The notes: generated by a model from the letters alone, not told the origin. DNA of 64,000 nucleotides from JBAXEO01 sp963789515 (GCA_963789515.1 CAWBKW010000004.1:124001-188000); one strand, 5' to 3'; shown: positions 17,336-26,881, counted from the stretch's first letter. Numbers and translations: made by a program.

Positions 17336-17372
17336 TGTTAACTCGGATACAGGTGTGTAAATAGACTGTAAA
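17336..17372 (-). promoter_or_regulatory. Pho box (PhoB/PhoP binding repeats) between pstS and phoB
   Basis: On the minus strand TTTACA occurs twice with an 11-base period (complements of 17367-17372 and 17356-17361), and TTAACA lies 20 bases further on (17336-17341). This matches the PhoP/PhoB-type direct repeat TT(A/T/C)ACA spaced about one helical turn. A -10-like TAGGAT sits at 17299-17304 on the minus strand, so the box lies just upstream of the pstS promoter. The same box is 93 bases before the divergent response-regulator start and could serve both. Confidence 0.75.
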
Positions 17373-17464
17373 ACGGGTGTTCCACGGGAGAAGCGCGTGC
17401 CATGATGTGCCCGCCGCCGGCCGACCGGCGTCGAGCACGGATGATTCCGAGCCAAGGAGAGACT

Positions 17465-18190
17465 GTGGCAACGATTCTCGTAGTCGAAGACGATCCGATC
17501 ATTCGGCAGACCGTCGAGTACGCGCTGAAGCGGGCGGGGTTCTCGGTCCACACCGTCGCCGACGGCGGCGCCGCGCTCGAGACCGCCGCGCGCGTGCAGC
17601 CCGACCTCGTGCTGCTGGATCTCATGCTGCCCGGCATGGACGGCTACGAGATCGCCGAACGGCTGCGCGCCGACGACAAGGAGACCGCCATCGTCATGGT
17701 CACCGCCCTCGACACCGAGCGCGACAAGGTCCGCGGCCTGGACGCCGGGGCCGATGACTACATCACCAAGCCGTTCTCGATGGAGGAACTGCTCGCGCGC
17801 GTGCGAGCCAACCTGCGCCGAGTACGCACGCGCGAGACGCTTGCCGACGACAGCACCATCGAGATCGGTGACCTGGTCATCGAGCCGAAGAGCTTCCGGG
17901 TCTCCGTCGCGGGCAAGCAGGTGAAGCTGCGGCTCAAGGAGTTCCAGCTTCTCGTCGCGCTCGCCCGCCGTGTCGGCCAGCTTGCGACGCGCCAGCTCCT
18001 CGCCGATGAGGTCTGGGGCTACGAGCACCTGCCGTCGTCGCGAACAATCGATGTGCACATCCGCCGGCTGCGGCAGGCGGTCGAGGACCCCTCTGACTAC
18101 GTGTACGTCCACACCGTTCACGGGATGGGCTACCGGTTCGAGGCTGTCGCCAAGATACACATGACCGAGGACTCCGGCGTTCGCCGGTGA
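17465..18190 (+). CDS. PhoB/PhoP-like response regulator (OmpR family)
   Basis: 241 residues. Receiver domain with the acidic pair VVEDD (residues 9-10), the phosphorylated aspartate D52 in LVLLDLMLPGMDG, and the switch lysine in DDYITKPF. The C-terminal OmpR winged helix contains RLKEFQLLVALARR and SSRTIDVHIRRLRQAVEDP. GTG at 17465 has AAGGAGA five bases before it and gives a standard length; the longer frame from 17402 has no binding site. Its place opposite pstS, the shared Pho box and the coupled histidine kinase indicate phosphate control, but OmpR regulators are hard to tell apart by sequence alone. Confidence 0.9.
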   Translation: MATILVVEDDPIIRQTVEYALKRAGFSVHTVADGGAALETAARVQPDLVLLDLMLPGMDGYEIAERLRADDKETAIVMVTALDTERDKVRGLDAGADDYITKPFSMEELLARVRANLRRVRTRETLADDSTIEIGDLVIEPKSFRVSVAGKQVKLRLKEFQLLVALARRVGQLATRQLLADEVWGYEHLPSSRTIDVHIRRLRQAVEDPSDYVYVHTVHGMGYRFEAVAKIHMTEDSGVRR

Positions 18191-19949
18191 GGCCACTGCG
18201 CAACATCGGGGACTCTTACCGCACGCGTCTCGTCGTCGGCTATGTGCTGGTCGCAGCCGTCTTCTCGGCCGCTTGGCTGTGGTCGCTCTACGGCCCGGTG
18301 AGCAAGGCGGTCCTTCAGGAGCAGGAACGCAACCTGAAGGCTGTGGCCCACACGAGTTCTCTCTACACCGCCGAGGCAAGCGGGTCGCCTCAGGCGGTCG
18401 CGAGGCAGCTGGTCACCGAATCCGACGTGCGCGTCACCATCGTGTCCGCCGACGGGACCGTACTGGCCGACTCTCGCAACAACCCGGCGGAGATGGACAA
18501 CCACTCCTCCCGCCCCGAAGTCGCGCGCAGCGCTGCGCGGCGAGACCGGCGTCGCCACGCGCGTCTCGAAGACCGACGGCGTCGAGGAGCTCTACATCGC
18601 GGTACCGACGACGTGGAGCGGCGAACCGGCCGTGCTGCGCGTCTCCCAGCCGATCGCCGAGATCGGATCGATCGCCGGGGCCTCTCGGCAACTCGGCGTG
18701 CTCCTGCTGCTGGCCGCGCTTGTCATCGCTTCGGCCATCGCGGCATGGGCAAGCGGGGCCGCGGCCAAGCCGATCAGCGAGCTCTCGTCCGCTGCGCAGA
18801 GCATGGCGGGCGGGAATCTCGATGTCGAGATTCCGCAGGTGCCCGCCGACCTGGTTCCCCTGGCCGAGTCTCTGTCCGCGCTCAAGCGACAGATGCAGGC
18901 GAGGCTCACGGCACTCGAAGCCGAGCAGAAGACGCTGCGGACCGCGCTCAACGGACTCGCCGATGCCGTCTTCCTGATCGAGGACGGCATCATCCGCTAC
19001 GCCAACAGCGCGGCCGGCCGCATCTTCAGGATGCCGCGCGGGCGGCTGGCGCGATGTCGCCCTGGAAGACGTCGGACTCCCTGAGTCACTCGTCAGCACG
19101 ATCGCGACACACCTCGACTCTCCGACGCGGTTCACCGCCGAGCTCGAACCCGACCCGGTCGGCAGGACGCTGCGACTAGCCGTCGTTTCGCTGGCCGCCG
19201 GGGGTGAGGGCGGACGTACGCTCGTCGTTGTCTCCGACGTCACAGAGCGCGCCCGCCTCGACCGAGTGCGCAGGGACTTCGTGGCCAACGCCAGTCACGA
19301 GCTGAAGACGCCGGTCGCCGGCATCCAGCTCCTCGCCGAGTCCGCAGGCGACGCCGCGGCGGACGGGGACGTCGAGCAGTCGCTCCGCTTCTCGGCGCAG
19401 ATCCATGCCGAGGCCGTGCGCCTTGAACGCCTCGTGCGCGACCTGCTCGACCTGTCGCGGCTCGAGACCGCTACGCCGAGCGGGGAGCTGACCGATATCC
19501 GTCAGGCCATCGAGAACGCGGTGGTGAGTCATCGAGCCGCCGCGACCAGGAGAGGGCTGTCGCTCGACGTGGACCTTTCGGCGATTCGCGGGGTCGACGT
19601 GTTCGTGGCGGCAGAGCGGACCGATGTGGCCGTGGCGCTCGACAACCTTCTCGACAACGCCATCGCCTACACGGAGGAAGGCGGCGCCAGCATCGCCGTC
19701 ACGGCGACGGAGGCAATCGTCCGGATCACCGTCGCCGACACGGGCACGGGTATCCCCGCCGAGGACCTCCCCCGCATCTTCGAGCGCTTCTACCGAGTCG
19801 ACCGCGCGAGGAGCCGTGAGAGCGGGGGAACCGGGCTGGGGCTCGCGCTCGTGCGGCACGTCGTCGAGCGCAGCGGCGGCACGGTCATCGTCGCGTCAGA
19901 AGAGGGCGTCGGGACCACCTTCACGATGTCGCTGATTCGCGCGCTGTAG
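18187..19949 (+). CDS. PhoR-like sensor histidine kinase, two apparent frameshifts
   Basis: About 587 residues over three frames. N-terminal membrane helix LVVGYVLVAAVFSAAWLW, an extracytoplasmic sensor part, a second helix (LGVLLLLAALVIASAIAAW), a HAMP-like linker AKPISELSSAAQSMAGGNLD, a PAS-like segment DAVFLIEDGIIRYANSAAGRI, then the DHp box ASHELKTPVAGIQLLAES (phosphorylated H) and the ATPase N box LDNLLDNAIAYTEEGG, G1 DTGTGIP, F FERFYRVD and G2 GGTGLGLALV. Frame changes lie near 18530 and 19045. The GTG start overlaps the regulator stop (GTGA). It should sense phosphate status through the Pst complex, by analogy with PhoR. Confidence 0.86.
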
Positions 19950-20521
19950 TGGCCGCGACGTCGCGCTGTCGGTCCCAGCGCACATAGACCCACGCGCAGA
20001 GCCACAGCCACGCTCCTGCGAGCAGCCACGCCCCAAGGACGTCGCTCGGCCAGTGCACGCCGAGGTAGACGCGCGACAGCCCGATGGAGCCGATGAGCAC
20101 CGCAGCAGCAATGATCACCGCGATGCGAGCTCCCCGAGATCGAAGCGAGCGCACCAGCAGGAACGCGAGCACGCCGTAGAGCAGCAGCCCGGCCACCGAG
20201 TGACCCGAGGGGAACGAGTAGTCACCCGGTAGCGGGATCAAGGCGCCCGAAGCCAGAGGCCGCTCGCGGGCCACCAGGACTCTTCGTGATCGTGCTGAGG
20301 GCCTGTCCACCCGCGACGACAGCCACCACCAGCACCGCCTCTGCGAATCGGCGCCGTATAGCGAGCACGATCACCACGGCCGTCGTGAGTGCGACGATCG
20401 TGACGGTGTTGGCCAGAAGCGTGCACAGGTAGAAGTACGACGTCAGCAGCGGTGTCCGAGCGGCGTGCACCGGATCGCCCACAGCCGCATCGAACGCCGC
20501 GACCCAGCTCGAGCTCAGCAT
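19921..20521 (-). CDS. PAP2 family membrane phosphatase, one apparent frameshift
   Basis: About 199 residues over two frames. The N-terminal frame gives membrane helices (TLLANTVTIVALTTAVVIVLA); after a break near 20283 the second frame gives the three phosphatase motifs: K-X6-RP as K/VLVARERP (rejoined by dropping one base), YSFPSGHS, and SRVYLGVHWPSDV. It likely dephosphorylates a lipid phosphate such as undecaprenyl pyrophosphate or phosphatidylglycerol phosphate on the outer face; the exact substrate is unknown. Its 3' end overlaps the 3' end of the histidine kinase by 29 bases in convergent orientation. Confidence 0.85.
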
Positions 20522-20531
20522 CGAGGCGCGC

Positions 20532-22163
20532 CTAACCGCGCGATGCGGCGTCGACGATGGGGGCAGCGACCTGCTTCTTGCGCGAGAGCACGCCCGGCAT
20601 CCACGCGGAACCCTGAGTGAGCGTGATCCCGAGGGCGCGCTCGATGCTCCTGGTGTTGCCGACCGCCACTATCTCGCTGCCTTCACGCACGATGTCGGTG
20701 ACCATCAGGACGACCGCATCGAACCCGCGTGCAGCTTGCATCGACTCCATCTCGTCCATGAGAGCATCGACGTGGCTCATGACCGCGTTCGCATCCACGG
20801 TCTCATGCTGGGCGATGAGAACGACCGAGTCCCCGGCGTGGAACTCCTTCGCGTCGGTACCCAGGACCGCCTTGGCCGAGAACACCTCGCCCGCCATACG
20901 CGACTTGAAGACCTCCATCCCGAAGTCGAGGGGCGCAAGGCCGGTGATGCGGCCAAGCTCGGCCGCGATCCGCCGATCGACGTCGGTCGTGGTCGGCGAC
21001 TTGAGCAGAACGGTGTCGGTGAGCACCGCGGAGAGCAGGATCGCGGCGATCGGCTCGGGTATCTCGACGCCGAGCTGCTCGTAGCGGGTCGCGACGATCG
21101 TGGCGGTCGCGCCCACCGGCATGTTGAGGAACAGCACCGGCGCCGATGTCTGTATGTCTCCGACCCGGTGGTGGTCGACGATCTCCATCACCGAGGCGTC
21201 CTCGATACCAGATGCGGACTGGGCACTCTCGTTGTGGTCGACGAGCACGACCTTGCGGCGCGCGCCGCGGGCGATGTCAGTCCGGGTGAGGATGCCGACC
21301 ACCCTGCCGGCATCGTTGGCGACGACGGCTTCACGCTGCGGACTCGTGATGAGGTCCTCGGCGGCCTCGGCCAGAAGCGTCTCGGGGCCCACCGTGAGCA
21401 CGTCGGTGTCCATCAGGTCGCCCACCGCGTGCGCGAGCGAGACGAGCCGCGCGGCGGTGTAGGTGTCATGCGGGGTGACGACCAGGGCGGCCATCCTGTT
21501 TCGGGCGAGTTCGACCACGTCATCTCCGGGACGGTACCCTCCGGTCGAGACCAGACACGCCGCGCCGGCCTCGAGTGCGAGCGGCTGCGTCCGAAGGCGG
21601 TCGCCGACGATGACGGTGTCTCCGGGTCTGATGCGCGCGGCGAGCGTCGCGGGCTCTGCCGCTCCGATGAGCACGTCACCGGAGATCGTCGCGGCCGGAT
21701 CTCCCACGACGAGCGTGCCGTCGAGCGCTCGCACGAGCTGCTCGACAGTGACGGGCATGCGCTGGAACCCCTCGATCTCGGTCTCGTCGAGATAGCGCGC
21801 GGCAAGCGCACGCTCGCCGACAAGCCCGAGCGCCCTGCCCTCGCCGTCGATGACGGGCAGCCCGCGCACCGCGTTCTCGCGCATCGCCCGACCCGCGACC
21901 AACATCGGTTCGTTCGCACCGATCGTGACGGGATCAGGCGTCATCACGTCCCGCACCCGCGTCCGGACGTGGGAGACCTCCTCGGGCAGCTCGACTCCGA
22001 AACGCTCGAACGCCCACACGGTCTCCCGTGGAGCCGGGCCCAGGCGCGCCGGGACGTAGACGTTCTCGGTGTCGGTGAGGTTCTTCAGGTGCGCATAGGC
22101 GACCGCCGAGGCGATCGAGTCGTTGTCGGGGTTCTTGTGGCCGAAGACGAGGATCGGGCCCAT
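20532..22163 (-). CDS. Mn-dependent inorganic pyrophosphatase with CBS and DRTGG insert (family II)
   Basis: 543 residues. The DHH-family catalytic core is split: it starts ILVFGHKNPDNDSIASA (metal ligands H and D), resumes with VVLVDHNE and the DHH motif IVDHHRVGD, and ends with the DHHA2 part containing the substrate motif near SRKKQ. Between them lies a roughly 240-residue insert with a CBS domain (VRDVMTPDPVTIGANE), a DRTGG-like domain and a second CBS (LMDTDVLTVGPETLLAEA). CBS pyrophosphatases of this type are inhibited or activated by adenine nucleotides. It hydrolyses PPi to phosphate, which fits the neighbouring pst/pho genes. ATG at 22163 after GGAGGACCC. Confidence 0.93.
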   Translation of the reverse strand: MGPILVFGHKNPDNDSIASAVAYAHLKNLTDTENVYVPARLGPAPRETVWAFERFGVELPEEVSHVRTRVRDVMTPDPVTIGANEPMLVAGRAMRENAVRGLPVIDGEGRALGLVGERALAARYLDETEIEGFQRMPVTVEQLVRALDGTLVVGDPAATISGDVLIGAAEPATLAARIRPGDTVIVGDRLRTQPLALEAGAACLVSTGGYRPGDDVVELARNRMAALVVTPHDTYTAARLVSLAHAVGDLMDTDVLTVGPETLLAEAAEDLITSPQREAVVANDAGRVVGILTRTDIARGARRKVVLVDHNESAQSASGIEDASVMEIVDHHRVGDIQTSAPVLFLNMPVGATATIVATRYEQLGVEIPEPIAAILLSAVLTDTVLLKSPTTTDVDRRIAAELGRITGLAPLDFGMEVFKSRMAGEVFSAKAVLGTDAKEFHAGDSVVLIAQHETVDANAVMSHVDALMDEMESMQAARGFDAVVLMVTDIVREGSEIVAVGNTRSIERALGITLTQGSAWMPGVLSRKKQVAAPIVDAASRG

Positions 22164-22228
22164 GGGTCCTCCAGACGATGCGATCCGCGGAGCCGGGGTG
22201 GGGCAGCCGGCGCACGCCGACCGCTCAC

Positions 22229-24481
22229 CTACGACTTGATCTTCACGATGGGAGCGTACCCGACCAGCAGCTTCTTGGTCTCGCGCGTGCGATCGAACCG
22301 AATCTCGAGCGCGTCTCCGTTGACCGAGACGACGCGACCGCTTCCGAACGCCTTGTGGTCGACCAGGTCGCCCACGGCGAAGCTCTCGGTCGTCTGCTTG
22401 GGCTGGCGCGGCTCGGGTTTGGCTGCACCGCCGCCATAGACGCGTCCGCCGGAACCGCCGCCAAAGCCGACGCTGCCCCCCGCTCCGCTGCCGTGTCCGG
22501 ACGTGCCGCGGCGGTCGCCGCGCTTCTCCCAGCCGCTCCCGCTGACGCCGAGCGACCCGACCCCGGAGGCCTCGACGCACTCCGAGGGGATCTCGGCGAC
22601 GAATCGGCTCGTGGGGTTGTGCTGCGTCGTGCCGTAGATGGAACGCGCGTGAGCGTGCGTCAGGTAGAGCCGCTCCCGTGCCCGGGTGATCGCCACGTAG
22701 GCGAGCCTGCGCTCCTCCTCGAGGCCCGAGGGGTCGAACATCGAGTTCGCGTGCGGGAAGATCGACTCCTCGAGTCCCGCGACGAACACCACGGGGTACT
22801 CGAGTCCCTTGGCGGTGTGGACGGTCATGAGGGTGACGTACTCCTCGCCTTCAGCCAGCGAGTCGAGGTCGGTGCGCAGCGCGAGCCACTCCATGAACGC
22901 GGGCAGGTCGGGCGCCTCGTGGTTCTCGGCGAACTCGGAGACGACGCCGAAGAACTCGCGCACGTTGTCGGCGCGGCCGAGGGCCTCGTCGGTCTTCTCG
23001 GCTTCGAACGCCTCGATGAGGCCGGCGCGCGCGACGACCATCTCGACGAGGTCGCGCAGGTCTCCCTGCATGGAGCGCATCTCGTCGATCAGGCCGATGA
23101 AGCCGGCGAACGCTGTCTGCGTGCGCGCCTGGAAGCGGTCGTCCTCGATCGCGAGGCGCAGCGCGTCTTCGAAGCCGGCTCCGCTCTGGCGCGCGTCGAG
23201 GTCGATGCGCTCGACGGTGGTGGCCCCGATGCTGCGCTTGGGCGTGTTGATGATGCGCTTGAGCGAGATCTCGTCGGCGGGGTTCACGACCGCCTTGAGG
23301 TAGGCCATGACGTCGCGGATCTCGGCGCGGTCGAAGAAGCGCGTGCCGCCGACGATGCGGTACGGCACCCCGGCGCGCAGGAGCGCGTCCTCGAGGGATC
23401 GCGACTGCGCGTTGGTGCGGTAGAAGACGGCGAACTCCGTGTAGCCGCGGCGCTCGGTGCGAACCAGCCGCTCGATCTCGCCGGCGATGAACCGGGCCTC
23501 GTCGCGCTCGTCGCTCGCCAGGTAGCTCGAGATCTTCTCGCCCTCGGCGTTGGCGGTGAACAGCGTCTTGGGCTTGCGGTTGGGGTTGTTGGCGACGACG
23601 GCGTTGGCGGCGGCCAGGATGCGCGCGGTCGAGCGGTAGTTCTGCTCGAGCTTGACCACCACCGCCTGCGGATAGTCGCGCTCGAACTCCAGGATGTTGG
23701 TGATGTCGGCGCCGCGCCACGAGTAGATGGACTGGTCGTCGTCGCCCACGACCATGAGGTTGCCGTGCCCGCTCGCCAGCAGGTTCGTGATCGTGTACTG
23801 CGCGTGGTTGGTGTCCTGGTACTCGTCGACGCTGATGTAGCGGAACCGCTGCTGGTACGCACGCCGAACGTCCTCGTGCCGGTTCAGCAGCCGGTAGGCA
23901 TTGCCGAGCAGGTCGTCGAAGTCCATCGCGTTGGCCGCCAGCAACCGGGCCTGATAGCGCGCCATGATCTGGGCGGCCTTCTTGTCCATCGGCGAGACGG
24001 CCTTGGCGGCGAAGTCGCTCGCCGACAGCAGTTCGTTCTTCGCCGAGGAGATCCGGTTGGCGACACCGTTGACCGGATAGTGCTTGTCGTCGATCTCGAG
24101 CTCGCGCATGACCTCCTTGAGGAGGCGCTTGGAGTCGTCCTGGTCGTAGATGGTGAAGTTGCGCGTGAAGCCCAACCGATCACCATCAGCGCGCAGCATC
24201 CGCACGCACATCGCGTGGAACGTGAGCACCCACATCGAGCGCACGCTCGGTCCGACGAGCGCGCCGAGCCGCTCGCGCATCTCGGCGGCGGCCTTGTTGG
24301 TGAAGGTGATGGCGAGTATCTCGGCGGGGCTGACGCGCAGGTCGCTCACGAGGTGGGCGATGCGGAAGGTCAGGACGCGTGTCTTGCCCGAGCCGGCGCC
24401 CGCGAGTACCAGAAGCGGGCCGTCGACGGTCTCGACGGCTTCGCGCTGCGCGGGGTTTAAGGAGGTGAGATCGAGTGCCAT
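22229..24481 (-). CDS. pcrA: UvrD/PcrA-type superfamily 1 DNA helicase
   Basis: 750 residues, 3'-5' helicase for repair and removal of recombinase filaments. All motifs are visible: Q-motif LNPAQREAV, Walker A AGAGSGKTRVL, Ia ITFTNKAAAEM, II VDEYQDTN, III VGDDDQSIYSWRGA, IV QNYRST, V VMTVHTAKGLEYPVVF (as LMTVHTAKGLE), VI EERRLAYVAITRA. The C-terminal tail is glycine-rich and then ends in a Tudor-like AVGDLVDHKAFGSGRVV segment, as in PcrA, which binds RNA polymerase. The frame stays open past the start for another 650 bases but similarity begins at the ATG at 24481. An extended -10 TGCTACACT ends nine bases before the ATG with no Shine-Dalgarno, so the message may be leaderless. Confidence 0.94.
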   Translation of the reverse strand: MALDLTSLNPAQREAVETVDGPLLVLAGAGSGKTRVLTFRIAHLVSDLRVSPAEILAITFTNKAAAEMRERLGALVGPSVRSMWVLTFHAMCVRMLRADGDRLGFTRNFTIYDQDDSKRLLKEVMRELEIDDKHYPVNGVANRISSAKNELLSASDFAAKAVSPMDKKAAQIMARYQARLLAANAMDFDDLLGNAYRLLNRHEDVRRAYQQRFRYISVDEYQDTNHAQYTITNLLASGHGNLMVVGDDDQSIYSWRGADITNILEFERDYPQAVVVKLEQNYRSTARILAAANAVVANNPNRKPKTLFTANAEGEKISSYLASDERDEARFIAGEIERLVRTERRGYTEFAVFYRTNAQSRSLEDALLRAGVPYRIVGGTRFFDRAEIRDVMAYLKAVVNPADEISLKRIINTPKRSIGATTVERIDLDARQSGAGFEDALRLAIEDDRFQARTQTAFAGFIGLIDEMRSMQGDLRDLVEMVVARAGLIEAFEAEKTDEALGRADNVREFFGVVSEFAENHEAPDLPAFMEWLALRTDLDSLAEGEEYVTLMTVHTAKGLEYPVVFVAGLEESIFPHANSMFDPSGLEEERRLAYVAITRARERLYLTHAHARSIYGTTQHNPTSRFVAEIPSECVEASGVGSLGVSGSGWEKRGDRRGTSGHGSGAGGSVGFGGGSGGRVYGGGAAKPEPRQPKQTTESFAVGDLVDHKAFGSGRVVSVNGDALEIRFDRTRETKKLLVGYAPIVKIKS

Positions 24482-24540
24482 AGAGCAGGTAGTGTAGCAC
24501 GCGTCAGGCACCGGACGGGGCTCTCCGGCGACGGCTTTCC

Positions 24541-25788
24541 CTACCCGGGCGCGAGGCTCGGCGTGCCGTCCGCGTAGGTCAGCTCCGCGCCCATACCCTC
24601 GGCGATACGGTTGGTCTGGGCGATGGTGCCGTAGGTCGCGGCGGATGGCCTCAGCGTGCGCTCGAACGTGGCGTAGTCCACCTCGGCGAGCCCGAACCGC
24701 GGTCCGAACCCCGCGGCCCACTCGAAGTTGTCCAGCATCGACCAGTGCAGGTAGCCACGCACGTCGGCACCCTCCTCGATGGCCCGGTGCAGCCAGGCGA
24801 GGTGGTCGAGCAGAAAGCGTGTGCGCTGCGAGTCGCTCGCGTCGGCGAGGCCGTTCTCGGAGACGATGATCGGCACTCGGTAGCGGTTGTAGGCGTCGCG
24901 GACCACGTGATACAGGCCTTCGGGCGAGATGCGCCAACCCATGTCGGTACGCGGGGGCGTCCCGTCCTCGTCGGCGAGCCGGAAGGTGCGGACCGGCGAG
25001 TCGTAGTAGTACTGCACGCCGAGCCAGTCCAGCGACGACCGGACCTTGCCGAGAAAGTGGTCGGCGACGATCCAGCGCCAGTACGACTGCAGCGGCCCGG
25101 ACAGCGCCGAGCGCTTCTCGGCGGGATGGACCCACGGGAAGACGTGGGTGAGACCGACGCGCGCCGAAGGGCCCGCGATCTCCTTGATCGCCGAGTAGCC
25201 GAGATGGTGACCGCGCGCGATGAACTCGTAGACTCGGACTCCGCCGAGCCAGTCATGGCGGTGCCCGGGCGGCCAGTCTCCGTCGAGCCAGCCGTGGCTC
25301 GAGTAGGTGTTGGCTTCGTTGAGCGTCGCCCACCAGTCCACATACGGCGCGAGCGGACCACACACGTGCCGCACGTAGCGTTCAAAGGCCAAGGGAGTCG
25401 CTGCGTCGCGCCAGGCATGCGAGCGGTCGCCCAGCCACGCCGGAAGCGTGAAGTGCCAGAGCACGACCATGCAGCTCATCCCTCGCGCGCGGATGCCGCG
25501 TACGACGTCCACGTAGTGGGCGAGCGCATCGGCGTCGAACCGTCCCGGCTCGGGCTCGATGCGCGCCCACTCGACGGAGATGCGGTAGGTGTTCAGGCCG
25601 AGCTCGACCGCGAGATCGAGGTCTTGGGGCCACCGGTTCCAGGAATCGCACGCCGAGCCGGATGGCTGCGGCACCCGCCCCGACTGCTCGAACGCCCACC
25701 AGTCGGTGCGGTCGCCCCCGCCCTCGGTCTGGTAGCCGGACGTCGACGCGCCCCAGAGGAAGCCGTCAGGGAAGGCGGTCTCGCGCAC
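24541..25788 (-). CDS. Glycoside hydrolase family 1 (beta-glucosidase-like)
   Basis: 415 residues. It starts FPDGFLWGASTSGYQTEG, the GH1 N-terminal signature, and keeps the catalytic pair: acid/base glutamate in TLNEANTYSSHG and nucleophile glutamate in IIVSENGLAD. The substrate-binding HWSMLDNFEWAAGFGPRFGL is near the C-terminus. The usual NEP is NEA here, a change seen in some GH1 members. Substrate is a beta-glycoside, possibly a plant or storage disaccharide; no sugar transporter is near. The GTG at 25788 is a likely start, nine bases after the stop of the zinc-ribbon gene; ribosome site is weak. Confidence 0.9.
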   Translation of the reverse strand: MRETAFPDGFLWGASTSGYQTEGGGDRTDWWAFEQSGRVPQPSGSACDSWNRWPQDLDLAVELGLNTYRISVEWARIEPEPGRFDADALAHYVDVVRGIRARGMSCMVVLWHFTLPAWLGDRSHAWRDAATPLAFERYVRHVCGPLAPYVDWWATLNEANTYSSHGWLDGDWPPGHRHDWLGGVRVYEFIARGHHLGYSAIKEIAGPSARVGLTHVFPWVHPAEKRSALSGPLQSYWRWIVADHFLGKVRSSLDWLGVQYYYDSPVRTFRLADEDGTPPRTDMGWRISPEGLYHVVRDAYNRYRVPIIVSENGLADASDSQRTRFLLDHLAWLHRAIEEGADVRGYLHWSMLDNFEWAAGFGPRFGLAEVDYATFERTLRPSAATYGTIAQTNRIAEGMGAELTYADGTPSLAPG

Positions 25789-25796
25789 GGCTGCGC

Positions 25797-26027
25797 CTAC
25801 TTCACGAACTTGATCATGCTGAAGTGGCCGTCCGCCTTCTTGAGGCACTCGCGGTGGGTGATGGCTCGAACGCCACCCGCGATCTGCACGTTGCCGCAGT
25901 GCTCGCACACGACTCGGTGGCAGACCGAGCATTCCCCCAGCCGCCGCGTGTTCGTCGAACCGCAGTGCGGGCACATCTGCTGTGACGAGCTTGGCTCGGG
26001 CACCGTGGTCCTGACGCCGCGCGGCAC
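25797..26027 (-). CDS. Small zinc-ribbon protein of unknown function
   Basis: 76 residues with three CXXC knuckles in sequence: CPHCGSTNTRR, CSVCHRV and CEHCGNV, enough for two zinc sites. No membrane segment. The C-terminus KADGHFSMIKFVK is conserved-looking but unknown to me. Start taken at the GTG at 26027; a GTG eight codons in is also possible. It sits between DAHP synthase and the GH1 gene on the same strand. It could be a nucleic-acid or protein-binding adaptor. Confidence 0.65.
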   Translation of the reverse strand: MPRGVRTTVPEPSSSQQMCPHCGSTNTRRLGECSVCHRVVCEHCGNVQIAGGVRAITHRECLKKADGHFSMIKFVK

Positions 26028-26083
26028 ACAACCGCGACATCAGCCGAATCCCGCTCCGCGCCGAGAAGGACGAACCGCGCGGG

Positions 26084-26881
26084 TCACGTGATCGTGGTAC
26101 CGACTGCCGCCGCTATCCCCTTGAGTTCGCCAACCAGCGAGCGTATTCCTTCCAGGTCCAGCGACTGGGGGCCGTCGCAGAGCGCGGCCCGAGGATCCGG
26201 GTGCACCTCGACCATGATCCCGTCCGCCCCGACAGCCACTGCGGCCCGCGCCAGAGCGGGGACGAGGTCGGCCTGACCGGCGGGATGGGAGACGTCGATG
26301 ATGATCGGAAGCAGCGAGAGCTTCTTGACCACCGGAACTGCCGTGATGTCGAGCGTGAAGCGATACGCGGTCTCGAACGTGCGTATCCCGCGCTCGCACA
26401 GGATCACGTTCTCGTTGCCGCACATCGTGATGTAGTTGCTCGCCTGGAGCCACTCCTCGATCGTGGCGGCCATGCCGCGCTTGAAGACGACCGGTTTGCC
26501 GCTCTCGGCGGTCACCTCGCCGATCCTCTTCAGCAGGCTGAAGTTGGCCATGTTCCTGGTGCCGATCTGGATCATGTCGGCGTACTCATCGATGATCTCG
26601 GCGTGGGCGGAGTCCGTCACCTCGGTGACCACGAGCAGGCCGTACTCATCGGCGGCCTCGCGCATGATCTTGAGGCCCTCCTTCTCAAGACCCTGGAACG
26701 AGAAGGGCGAGCTCCGCGGCTTGTACGCACCGCCCCGCATCACCTTGACGCCGAGCTCGGAGAGGCACGCGGCGACCTCGCGCATCTGATCGAGGCTCTC
26801 GACCGAACACGGACCGGCGATGATCGTCATGCCATCGTCGCGCTTCACAGCGCCGATGGCGCGGGCGTCTTGGCCCGGCAT
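26084..26881 (-). CDS. aroF: 3-deoxy-7-phosphoheptulonate (DAHP) synthase
   Basis: 265 residues, type I-beta class lacking an extra regulatory domain. It condenses phosphoenolpyruvate and erythrose 4-phosphate, the entry step of the shikimate pathway. Visible: IIAGPCSVES, VMRGGAYKPRSSPFSFQG, IGTRNMANFSLL, KRGMAATIEEWL, IILCERGIRTFE-like VILCERGIRTFE, DVSHPAGQ and VEVHPDPRAALCDGPQSL. Its start overlaps the stop of the chorismate mutase gene by one base (TGATG), so the two enzymes are co-translated; in some bacteria these domains are fused and chorismate mutase mediates feedback inhibition. Confidence 0.94.
   Translation of the reverse strand: MPGQDARAIGAVKRDDGMTIIAGPCSVESLDQMREVAACLSELGVKVMRGGAYKPRSSPFSFQGLEKEGLKIMREAADEYGLLVVTEVTDSAHAEIIDEYADMIQIGTRNMANFSLLKRIGEVTAESGKPVVFKRGMAATIEEWLQASNYITMCGNENVILCERGIRTFETAYRFTLDITAVPVVKKLSLLPIIIDVSHPAGQADLVPALARAAVAVGADGIMVEVHPDPRAALCDGPQSLDLEGIRSLVGELKGIAAAVGTTIT

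Noticed and set aside
17231..18379. Long upstream extension of pstS
   Set aside because: It runs through the response-regulator gene on the other strand; lipoprotein signal and ribosome site place the start at 17230.
22178..24460. A 760-codon open frame on the plus strand
   Set aside because: It lies entirely antisense to the helicase gene, has no motif, and arises from high G/C third positions.
24482..25135. In-frame extension of the helicase by about 218 residues
   Set aside because: The extension overlaps the GH1 gene, has no similarity to helicases, and the conserved N-terminus starts at ATG 24481.
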